From NCBI GenBank assembly GCA_002293125.1, contig DBCR01000018.1:103494-123128 (forward strand): a stretch of 19,635 nt of DNA. Direction: 5' to 3'. The notes under the pieces are model-generated. The model was not told the DNA's origin. It was given only the letters and a program-made list of their open reading frames with translations, and ran no database searches. Position numbers and translations under genes: made by a program. Shown here piece by piece: positions 13,827 through 19,635 of this stretch; the stretch's first letter is position 1, and every line of letters begins with the position of its first letter. The stretch is from Opitutia bacterium UBA953 (lineage in GTDB: Bacteria > Verrucomicrobiota > Verrucomicrobiia > Opitutales > UBA953).

Positions 13827-13833
13827 CCCGTCC

Positions 13834-14505
13834 ATGGCCTTACCCCCTCTGCCCGCCAATCTCCGTGCCCGTCGTGATTTCCTCCGTCAGGTGGCCCTGG
13901 GGGCGGCGATGTTCGCGGTGCCGGGCGCGTTCGCCGAGGCGCTGACGCGCACGCCGAAGCAGACGGAGGGTCCGTTCTATCCCGACAAGCTGCCGCTCGA
14001 TACCGACAACGACCTCATCATCGTGAACAACGGCGTCACCCCGGCCGTCGGCGAGATCGCCTGGCTGTCGGGCCGCATTCTCGATGAGCATGGCGACCCC
14101 GTGCGTAACGCGTTGGTCGAGATCTGGCAGGCGGATAACAACGGCGCCTACATCCATACCAAGACCGGCAACGCTGCGAAGCGGGACGGCAACTTCCAGG
14201 GCTTCGGTCGCTTCCTCACCGGCTCCAGTGGCGAGTATGTCTTCCGTACCATCAAGCCCGTGCCGTATAAGCCGCGCACCCCGCACATCCACCTCGCCGT
14301 CCGGATCAAGGGCAAGAAGGAGCTCATCACCCAGTGTTACATTAAGGGCCACGAGATGAATGAGAAGGATGGGGTCTACAAAGGCATCAAGGACGCCAAG
14401 CTGCGCGAGAGCGTGTCATTGTCGTTCGATCCGCTCAAGGGTTCCAAGGCTGGCGAACTTTCTGCGCGCTGGGATGTGGTGCTCGGGTTTACGCCGGAGG
14501 GGTGA
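13834..14505 (+). CDS. Tat-exported intradiol ring-cleavage dioxygenase
   Basis: The 223-aa precursor carries a twin-arginine signal (RARRDFLRQV, RR at 13-14) with a hydrophobic segment ending near AFA (32-34). The mature part resembles protocatechuate 3,4-dioxygenase beta subunits: TEGPFYPDKLPLDTDNDL at 44-61, and GRILDEHGDPVRNALVEIWQ at 80-99. The expected Fe(III) ligands Y106, Y145, H151 and H153 are in the AYIH, KPVPY and PHIHLAV motifs. Such enzymes open catechol-type rings between the hydroxyls; the substrate of this exported form is unknown. The open frame extends upstream to 13663, but ATG 13834 starts the Tat signal cleanly. It is monocistronic. No separate alpha subunit is present. 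Confidence 0.9.
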   Translation: MALPPLPANLRARRDFLRQVALGAAMFAVPGAFAEALTRTPKQTEGPFYPDKLPLDTDNDLIIVNNGVTPAVGEIAWLSGRILDEHGDPVRNALVEIWQADNNGAYIHTKTGNAAKRDGNFQGFGRFLTGSSGEYVFRTIKPVPYKPRTPHIHLAVRIKGKKELITQCYIKGHEMNEKDGVYKGIKDAKLRESVSLSFDPLKGSKAGELSARWDVVLGFTPEG

Positions 14506-14508
14506 CGA

Positions 14509-14533
14509 GGTAGGGACAGCACCACGTGCTGTC
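14509..14533 (+). repeat. GGTAGGG hairpin module, ACAGCAC type
   Basis: GGTAGGG, ACAGCAC, loop CAC, GTGCTGT: a perfect stem extended to 8 bp by the neighbouring G and C. It begins 4 nt after the dioxygenase stop codon and could serve as its 3' structure. A further hairpin, GTTCGCC/GGCGAAC, follows at 14537-14554. Confidence 0.8.
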
Positions 14534-14557
14534 TTCGTTCGCCGCAGGGCGAACCAA

Positions 14558-14619
14558 GGTAGGGGCACGATTCATCGTGTACTCCTGGACGGAGGGCGCG
14601 GCGGAGCCACGCCCCTACC
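14558..14619. repeat. GGTAGGG element with inward-facing modules at both ends
   Basis: The plus-strand end reads GGTAGGG then CACGAT/ATCGTG. The minus-strand end reads GGTAGGG then GGCGTGGC-TCC-GCCGCGCC. A CTCC/GGAG hairpin sits between them. The outer GGTAGGGGC and GCCCCTACC are perfect complements. A GCCGCC/GGCGGC hairpin follows at 14624-14640. Confidence 0.7.
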
Positions 14620-14649
14620 TTCAGCCGCCCTGCGGCGGCTTGATGCAGC

Positions 14650-14678
14650 CTATGTCGTGACGCGGTCCCGACCCTACC
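14650..14678 (-). repeat. GGTAGGG hairpin module, TCGGGAC type
   Basis: The exact reverse complement of 1412-1440. It ends 18 bp before copy F of family 1. Confidence 0.85.
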
Positions 14679-14696
14679 CAAGGCAAGAGGATGGAA

Positions 14697-14780
14697 CTCA
14701 AGGGGAAACCGGAGACCGGAAAGAATGCTGCGGTTATAAATGGCCCCAGCCAATCATCCGGTTTCCGGTTTCCCTTTGAG
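14697..14780. repeat. Family-1 imperfect palindromic repeat, copy F
   Basis: Left arm CTCAAGGGGAAACCGGAGAC, inner GCTGCGG, centre TTATAAATG, inner CCCCAGCC, and a right arm ending GGTTTCCCTTTGAG. Its orientation relative to the GGTAGGG module is opposite to that of copies A-E. Confidence 0.88.
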
Positions 14781-14802
14781 TTTTACGGTTTTGCCGAGGC
14801 AC

Positions 14803-14831
14803 AAAAAAGCCCCCGGAAAACCAGGGGGCTT
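14803..14831 (-). terminator. Intrinsic terminator of the sugar-isomerase-like gene
   Basis: On the minus strand AGCCCCC pairs with GGGGGCT around a 9-nt loop, followed by a run of six T. It lies 24 bp after the stop codon at 14855. It is the clearest rho-independent terminator in the window. Confidence 0.9.
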
Positions 14832-14854
14832 GATACGAACGCGAAAAGCGCGGT

Positions 14855-15703
14855 TTACTTCGCGCGGGCTTTGACGAAATCGATATTATGCTTCACCTGC
14901 GGGACGCTGTCCTTCCAGTCGTTCTCGTGTTCGACGGAGATATGGCCGTCGAACTTCTGGCGGATGAGCTCCTTGAGGCAGCCGTCGATATCGCAGACGC
15001 CCTTGCCGGCGACGACGACGGTGGCCTTATGGCCGAAGTCGGACTTGTCCTTGAGGTGCACGCTGACAACGCGTCCTTCGAGGACCTTGAGGGCCCAGAC
15101 AGGGCTGAGGCTCGACGTGGCCCAGTGACCGAGATCGGCGCAGGCGCCGACGCGGGCGTCGCGGCTTTCGACGACGCCGAGGATGTAGAGAGGATCCCAG
15201 ACCTTATACTTCGGGTCGATCGTGCCGTCCTTCGTGATGCGGGTGCCGTGCTCGTGGAAGGCGACCTTGATGTCGAACTCGATCGCGGCGGATTCCCAGT
15301 GGACGACCTGTTCGGTGGCTTCAGTGCAGACGGCGTAGAGGCCCATCTTCTTGGCAAAGGCCATGATGGCGTAGACCTCTTCCTTGGTCTTGGCGCCGAC
15401 GACACCATAGTTGACGGCGTGCACGCCCTGGCGGGCGAGCTCGGCTTTGATCTCGGCCATGGTCTCAGCGGACATCGAGTGGTGGGTCTTCTCCTTCGAG
15501 CCTGGCTTCACGGACTGTCCGGGGAAGAGTTCGATGACGTTGCCGCCGGCTTCCTTTGTCTTGGCGATGGCTTCGAAGAAGGAGAACTCCTTGAAGGTGT
15601 AGGCTTGGGCGCCGACGAACCAGCCGTTCTGGCGGTAGGATTCCGGGATCGGATCGGCGCTGACGCAGGCGGCGGCGAGGGCGAGGAGGGTGAGGAAACG
15701 CAT
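14855..15703 (-). CDS. Secreted TIM-barrel protein, sugar phosphate isomerase/epimerase family
   Basis: The 282-aa precursor begins with a signal peptide (MRFLTLLALAAACVSA). The rest fits the xylose-isomerase-like TIM barrel (AP endonuclease family 2). Likely metal or substrate residues are E129 (CTEAT), H150 (AFHEHG), D190 and H193 (CADLGHW), H216 (VHLKDK) and E258 (SVEHEND). The family isomerises or epimerises sugars or inositol-type compounds; the substrate is unknown. Export is typical of the versions in Verrucomicrobiota and Planctomycetota. The frame is open to 15808, but ATG 15703 places the signal peptide at the N-terminus. It diverges from yraN across a 103-bp gap holding a perfect palindrome. 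Confidence 0.88.
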   Translation of the reverse strand: MRFLTLLALAAACVSADPIPESYRQNGWFVGAQAYTFKEFSFFEAIAKTKEAGGNVIELFPGQSVKPGSKEKTHHSMSAETMAEIKAELARQGVHAVNYGVVGAKTKEEVYAIMAFAKKMGLYAVCTEATEQVVHWESAAIEFDIKVAFHEHGTRITKDGTIDPKYKVWDPLYILGVVESRDARVGACADLGHWATSSLSPVWALKVLEGRVVSVHLKDKSDFGHKATVVVAGKGVCDIDGCLKELIRQKFDGHISVEHENDWKDSVPQVKHNIDFVKARAK

Positions 15704-15732
15704 GGGTGTGGGGTGTAAGGACAGAGAAAGGC

Positions 15733-15750
15733 ACCTAGGGTTCCCTAGGT
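15733..15750. promoter_or_regulatory. Perfect palindrome, operator-like
   Basis: ACCTAGGG and CCCTAGGT are exact complements around TT, in the divergent gap. On the minus strand the TTGACC sequence (15749-15754) overlaps its edge and could be the -35 of the isomerase gene. That would put the palindrome in the promoter spacer. A repressor site is inferred from position only. Confidence 0.5.
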
Positions 15751-15806
15751 CAAGACCCCCTCGGTCGCAGTGTGGCGGAAAAGCCCCCTTTTGGGTCCCA
15801 TCGGCC

Positions 15807-16229
15807 ATGTTTCTCTACGAACTGTGGACGGCTTTCCTGACTTGGTGCCGAGGACGTCCTGCGCCGACCGACCTCGGCGCCCTGGGCGAGCGTCTCGCCG
15901 AGGCGCACTATCTCCGGCAAGGCGGCCGATGCCTCGCGATGAATTGGCGACACGGCCGCGACGAGCTCGACCTCGTCGTCCTTGAAGGCGAAGTGCTCGT
16001 CTTCGTCGAGGTCAAGACACGGACGGCAGAATTCGGCGGGGAAGGGTATTGGGCGGTGAATCGGCGGAAAAAACGGGCTTTGCGGCGGGCGGCGGCCGGT
16101 TGGATGCGACAAATCAAGGGTGCGTGTCATACGCGCTTCGACGTCGTGGAAGTTCTGGTTTGCAAGAAAGGCACCGTCCGCCTCCTTCAACACCGTGGCG
16201 AGGTCCTCTTCGGACGGCGCCGCTTCTAG
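15807..16229 (+). CDS. yraN: YraN/UPF0102 family nuclease-like protein
   Basis: The 140-aa protein has the restriction-endonuclease-like fold of the UPF0102 family. E28 is in GALGERLAEAHY, the RDELDLVVLE motif has E53 and D55, and the FVEVKTR motif has E68 and K70. Together they give the D-ExK type active site. The role of the family is unclear, though a link to DNA processing has been proposed. The first 22 residues form a hydrophobic, tryptophan-rich extension not required by the family. The next gene (zwf) starts 6 bp after the stop, so the two are probably cotranscribed. Confidence 0.92.
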   Translation: MFLYELWTAFLTWCRGRPAPTDLGALGERLAEAHYLRQGGRCLAMNWRHGRDELDLVVLEGEVLVFVEVKTRTAEFGGEGYWAVNRRKKRALRRAAAGWMRQIKGACHTRFDVVEVLVCKKGTVRLLQHRGEVLFGRRRF

Positions 16230-16235
16230 ACTCCG

Positions 16236-17780
16236 ATGTCCGACACCGACCGTCATCCGTTCCTCTCTGGCCTGAGCAAGCACCGCGGCGCCCAGCCCAC
16301 CTGCGTGGTCATCTTCGGCGCCTCCGGCGACTTGGCTGCCCGCAAGCTCCTGCCTGCCCTTTATAACCTGGCCGTCGACAGCCTGCTCCCGGCCGACTTC
16401 CACCTCATCGGCTTCGGCCGCAAGGCCATCCCGGACGCCGAGTTCCGCACCCAGGCCGCGGCCGATCTCAAGAAGTTCTCCCGCCGCGAGTTTCGTCCCG
16501 ACATCTGGAAGCGCATCGAGGACAACACGACCTATCAAGCCGGTGGCTACGATGACCCTGCCGCCTTCGCCGCCCTGAAGGAACAGATCGCCGCTGCCGA
16601 GAAGCGCGCTGGTCGCCCCCTGCAACTCGTCTTCTACGTCTCGACTCCGCCCTCGGTCTTCGAGCCGATCCTCGAGAATCTCGGCCAGTCCGGCCTCGCC
16701 GCCCGCGGCGTCGGCACCGACCTCGAGAGCAAGGTCATCATCGAGAAGCCGTTCGGCAAGGACCTCGCTTCAGCGGTCCACCTGAATGCCGTCGCTGCCC
16801 GTAATTTCCGCGAGTCGCAGATTTTCCGCATCGATCACTACCTCGGCAAGGAGACCGTGCAGGATCTCCTCGTCCTGCGTTTCGCCAACCCGATCCTTGA
16901 GCCGCTCTGGAACCGTCGCCACGTCGACCACGTCCAGATCACCGTCGCCGAAGAACTCGGGGTCGGCACCCGCGGCGGTTATTATGACAGCAGCGGCGCC
17001 ACGCGCGACATGCTGCAAAATCACACCATGCAGCTCCTCGCGCTCGTCGCGATGGAACAGCCGCGCTCCCTCTCCGCCGAGCATATCCGCGACGAGAAGG
17101 TCAAACTCCTCGAATCCATCCAGCCACTGCGCCTCGGCGCTAACGCCGACGCCGTCCGCGCCCAGTACGCCGAAGGCCTCTCCGGCGGCGAGAAGGTGCC
17201 GGGTTACCTCGGCGAGAAGGACATCCCGCAGGACTCCGCCACCGAGACCTTCTGCGCGCTCCGTTTCTCTATCGAGAACAGCCGCTGGTCCGGCGTGCCG
17301 TTCTACATGCGCTCCGGCAAGCGCCTCGCCCGCCGCGTCTCCGAGATCGCCATCCAGTTCAAGCAGCCCGAGTCCGGCCTTTTCGCCGGTGACGCGCGCT
17401 ATGACCTGGCCCCCAACCGCCTCGTCATCCAGATCCAGCCGGACGAAGGCACCACGCTCGTCCTCAACTCCAAGGTGCCCGGCCTCGAGCCGCGCACGCA
17501 GCCGGTCCGCCTGAGTTTCCGCTACGCCACCACCTACGGTTCCAACACGCCCGAAGCGTATGAGCGCCTGATCCTCGACGGCATCGTCGGCGACCGCACG
17601 CTCTTCATCCGCGGCGACGAGACCGAAGCCTCCTGGCGCCTGTTCACGCCGCTCCTCCAGAGCTGGCAACAGCAGGGCCGCGCCGGCATGGAGACCTACG
17701 CCGCCGGTTCCTGGGGTCCTGCGGGCGGCGACGCCCTCCTGGCCGCCCACGGACACGCCTGGCGCAACGCTGGCCGCTGA
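16236..17780 (+). CDS. zwf: Glucose-6-phosphate 1-dehydrogenase
   Basis: The 514-aa enzyme oxidises glucose-6-phosphate to 6-phosphogluconolactone with NADP or NAD, the first step of the oxidative pentose phosphate pathway. The dinucleotide motif is IFGASGDLAARKLLPALYNL (27-46). EKPFG (170-174) and the substrate-binding RIDHYLGKE (198-206, H201) are intact. GYYDSSGATRDMLQNH (248-263) supplies the catalytic histidine H263. Length is normal. It starts 6 bp after yraN and ends 2 bp before the OpcA-like gene. No ribosome-binding site is visible, which suggests translational coupling. Confidence 0.97.
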   Translation: MSDTDRHPFLSGLSKHRGAQPTCVVIFGASGDLAARKLLPALYNLAVDSLLPADFHLIGFGRKAIPDAEFRTQAAADLKKFSRREFRPDIWKRIEDNTTYQAGGYDDPAAFAALKEQIAAAEKRAGRPLQLVFYVSTPPSVFEPILENLGQSGLAARGVGTDLESKVIIEKPFGKDLASAVHLNAVAARNFRESQIFRIDHYLGKETVQDLLVLRFANPILEPLWNRRHVDHVQITVAEELGVGTRGGYYDSSGATRDMLQNHTMQLLALVAMEQPRSLSAEHIRDEKVKLLESIQPLRLGANADAVRAQYAEGLSGGEKVPGYLGEKDIPQDSATETFCALRFSIENSRWSGVPFYMRSGKRLARRVSEIAIQFKQPESGLFAGDARYDLAPNRLVIQIQPDEGTTLVLNSKVPGLEPRTQPVRLSFRYATTYGSNTPEAYERLILDGIVGDRTLFIRGDETEASWRLFTPLLQSWQQQGRAGMETYAAGSWGPAGGDALLAAHGHAWRNAGR

Positions 17781-17782
17781 TC

Positions 17783-18751
17783 ATGGCCCATCCGCTGATC
17801 GACGCGCTGCCGGGCTTCCCGGTCAAGATCTCCGCCGTCCTCCCGTCGCTCGACAAGGCATGGGCCGACGAAGGCGAGAACGCCGCGCGGGCCTCGCAGA
17901 TGAACCTCGTGCTGATGTTCGGCGCCGGGGTCACGCCCACCGACGCGCAGGCCCGTTTCGACGAAGCCATCCGCTTTGCCCAGCGCTATCCTTGCCGCCT
18001 GGTCATCCTCGCCGCGCGACCGCTCGCCGAAGCCGCCGCCGCGCTCGAGGCCAAGGTCAACGTCCTCTGCTTCTTCGACCCGTCTCGCCGCGGCAAGCGT
18101 TGCTGCGAGGCGCTCATGCTCGCGCACGGCGCACCGACCGCTGAACTCGAATCGCTCGTCTCCACCTGGCTCGAAGGCGACCTTCCGGTCAATGTCTGGG
18201 CCCACGGCGTGACCGTCGATGAATTTAAGCCCTGGCTTGCGTGGACCTCCCGCTGCCGTCGCGTCGTCGCCGATCGTTCCCTCGTGGGCGATGAGTTCTT
18301 CAAGCTCGCGTTCCCCAATCCCAAGTCCGTCCGCGACCTCGCCGTCGCGCGCTGCCTGCCGGTGCGTCAGGCACTTGGCCAGTATCTCGCCGCGCACGCC
18401 CCGGCCGAACTCGTCCGTGGCCTGCGTTCCGTCACGGTCAACCACGGTGCCGGTCTTAGCGGCGAAGCGGCTGGCCTGCTGGAATGGATGCGCGGCTGCC
18501 TCACGCATTGCGCTGGCCTCTCCCGCTCGCATCTTGCCGCCGAATTCGCGATCACCTCGCAGCCGCCGCTCGGTGACAACCTCGATGCCGAGTGGGTCTA
18601 CGCCGATGGTGCCCGTTTCTCGTGGGAACATGCCGACAAGGGAACCCGCGCGATCATCACCTTCACTCGCAGCCGTCAGTCAGCGCCGGTCACCCAGCGC
18701 GTCGCGCTCATGGGAGCCCCCGAAGCCCTGTCCGAAGCGGTGTTCTTCTGA
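17783..18751 (+). CDS. opcA: OpcA-like glucose-6-phosphate dehydrogenase assembly protein
   Basis: The 322-aa protein lies 2 bp after zwf. Its layout fits the OpcA family, which promotes assembly and activity of G6PD in cyanobacteria and actinobacteria. It has an N-terminal ASQMNLVLMFG strand followed by FAQRYPCRLVILAARPL (about 64-83), a middle WLEGDLPVNVWAHGV segment (128-142), DRSLVGDEFF, and a C-terminal RAIITFTRSRQS strand pair. No signal peptide or membrane segment is seen. The call rests on the recognisable NLV/RLVILA pattern and the gene order. Sequence similarity to the studied proteins looks modest. Confidence 0.85.
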   Translation: MAHPLIDALPGFPVKISAVLPSLDKAWADEGENAARASQMNLVLMFGAGVTPTDAQARFDEAIRFAQRYPCRLVILAARPLAEAAAALEAKVNVLCFFDPSRRGKRCCEALMLAHGAPTAELESLVSTWLEGDLPVNVWAHGVTVDEFKPWLAWTSRCRRVVADRSLVGDEFFKLAFPNPKSVRDLAVARCLPVRQALGQYLAAHAPAELVRGLRSVTVNHGAGLSGEAAGLLEWMRGCLTHCAGLSRSHLAAEFAITSQPPLGDNLDAEWVYADGARFSWEHADKGTRAIITFTRSRQSAPVTQRVALMGAPEALSEAVFF

Positions 18752-18799
18752 GCGCGGAGCGCCCAGCGCTCGCGCGATGGAGGATGGACGATAAAAGAG

Positions 18800-18900
18800 A
18801 CAGATAGAGGATGGGTGATGAAAGATTAGTGATATGATAAAGTTTGGAGGCTTTTCTTCCCCCGGCTTTTTACATCATTCATCTTCCATCGTTCATCTGT
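18800..18900. repeat. Imperfect inverted repeat between convergent genes
   Basis: The stretch at 18800-18826 and the reverse complement of 18874-18900 match at 21 of 27 positions, both starting ACAGAT and containing GATGG and GATGA. The arms are built from a loose GATGGAYGAT-type repeat that also occurs at 18777-18795. The loop contains a short T-run after GGC. It may act as a two-way terminator for opcA and rdgB. No gene is seen here. Confidence 0.5.
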
Positions 18901-18920
18901 ATTTCCTATCTGGGTTACGC

Positions 18921-19529
18921 TTAGGCTACCCCGTTCTCGCGCATCCATGCGGCCATGAGCTGGAAGGCTTTGGCGCGGTGGCTGATTGAGTCTTTCTTGG
19001 CGGCGCTGAGTTCGCCGAAGGTGCGATCCTCGTTGGCGGGCACGAACAGAGAATCATAGCCGAAGCCTTCGGTGCCGACTTCGGCCTCGAGAATCTTGCC
19101 CCAGCACTGGCCGACGAACTTGCCGACTTCTTGATTGGGCCCGAGGAGTGCGAGGTGACATTCAAAACGTGCGCCACGCTTATGGAGCGGGGCCTTCTTC
19201 ATGGCCTCAAGGAGCTTCGCGCGATTCTGTGCATCGGTCGCACCGACGCCGGCGTAGATCGCCGAGTCGACGCCCGGTCCGCCTTGCAACGCGTCGCAGC
19301 ACAGTCCGCTGTCATCGGCGAGGACCCAGGCTTTGCGCGGGGCGATCGCGCGCAGGGCTTCGCCCTTCAGCCGGCAGTTGCCGTTGAAGGTGCCGGTGAT
19401 CTCTTCCACGTACGGCATGCCGCCGAGTTCCTTCGCGGAACGCACGCGGACGTCGAGGCGCGCCTTGGCGAACATACGACCGAATTCCTCGGCCTTGTGC
19501 ACATTGCCCGTCGCCAGAAAGATATCCAT
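18921..19529 (-). CDS. rdgB: XTP/dITP diphosphatase (RdgB/HAM1 family)
   Basis: The 202-aa enzyme hydrolyses non-canonical purine nucleotides (dITP, XTP) to monophosphates, keeping them out of DNA and RNA. Motifs in order: FLATGNVHKAEEF (4-16, with T7, N9 and K12), EEITGTFNGNCRLKGEA (42-58), the catalytic ADDSGL (71-76), GPGVDSAIYAG (84-94), EGFGYDSLFVP (154-164) and SHRAKA (183-188). The family usually has an arginine in the SARYAG motif; here it is SAIYAG. The ATG at 19529 is clear. No Shine-Dalgarno sequence is seen, and the leader is C-rich. The gene converges on opcA. Confidence 0.95.
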   Translation of the reverse strand: MDIFLATGNVHKAEEFGRMFAKARLDVRVRSAKELGGMPYVEEITGTFNGNCRLKGEALRAIAPRKAWVLADDSGLCCDALQGGPGVDSAIYAGVGATDAQNRAKLLEAMKKAPLHKRGARFECHLALLGPNQEVGKFVGQCWGKILEAEVGTEGFGYDSLFVPANEDRTFGELSAAKKDSISHRAKAFQLMAAWMRENGVA

Positions 19530-19565
19530 GGCGGGAATGTGAGCAGGCGGCGGTGGGAATGCAAA

Positions 19566-19585
19566 GGGATAGGGGTAGGGGTGGG
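19566..19585 (+). other. G-quadruplex-type motif upstream of rdgB
   Basis: G runs of 3, 4, 4 and 3 are separated by 3, 2 and 1 bases, 36 bp upstream of the minus-strand rdgB start. It is similar in composition and position to the motif at 6317. Confidence 0.45.
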
Positions 19586-19615
19586 AGATGAAAATTTCGG
19601 GTGGCGGGTGGCTTG

Positions 19616-19635
19616 GGTAGGGTTGAGCGCCCTCG
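19616..19635 (+). repeat. Start of a further GGTAGGG element, cut by the window end
   Basis: GGTAGGG then TTGAGCG, CCCT, CG. The first arm matches 13564 and the reverse strand of 1449, and the second arm is cut after two bases. Confidence 0.7.

Overview
This window is 19.6 kb of a high-GC bacterial chromosome carrying ordinary housekeeping genes, with unusually repeat-rich gaps between them. The best guess is a member of the PVC group, probably Verrucomicrobiota (Opitutae-like). Reasons are the Bacteroidota/PVC-type dihydroorotase, an OpcA-like gene beside zwf, secreted ThuA-like and TIM-barrel sugar-isomerase-like proteins, a Tat-exported intradiol dioxygenase and the near absence of Shine-Dalgarno sequences. 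No rRNA is present, so this placement is inference.

Layout, left to right: a partial minus-strand gene of unknown function (1-351); tRNA-Val(CAC) on minus (539-615); an A-type Fe-S carrier on plus (742-1110); a 500-bp repeat-filled gap; tgt on minus (1614-2756); dihydroorotase preceded in the same direction by an unknown 166-aa protein (2900-4800); a divergent SRPBCC protein (4917-5438); a secreted ThuA-like protein (5443-6270); a SerB-like phosphatase (6597-7238); a small membrane protein bracketed by direct repeats (7493-7894); a large secreted esterase-like protein (8141-10114); a Coq7/ferritin-like diiron protein (10329-10910); ligA followed by an ankyrin protein as a minus-strand pair (13386 down to 10916); a Tat-exported intradiol dioxygenase (13834-14505); a secreted TIM-barrel sugar-isomerase-like protein with a clear terminator (14855-15703); a plus-strand unit yraN-zwf-opcA (15807-18751); and rdgB on minus (18921-19529).

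The genes do not form one pathway. The linked groups are zwf with opcA (entry to the pentose phosphate pathway and its assembly factor), ligA with the ankyrin gene (2-nt gap), and the unknown 166-aa gene with pyrC (41-nt gap).

The most unusual content is intergenic. Six loci carry an about 82-bp imperfect palindrome placed, in five of six cases, 17-18 bp from a second element that begins with GGTAGGG. That second element follows a strict pattern: fixed GGTAGGG, a 7-nt arm, a 3-4-nt loop, then the complementary 7-nt arm. The arm sequences differ between copies but stay complementary. Short tandem arrays (12-mer, 8-mer and 7-mer) sit in the same gaps. The other notable observation is that two essential-type enzymes, LigA and Tgt, have lost structural zinc cysteines (all four in LigA, two of four in Tgt) while remaining otherwise intact.
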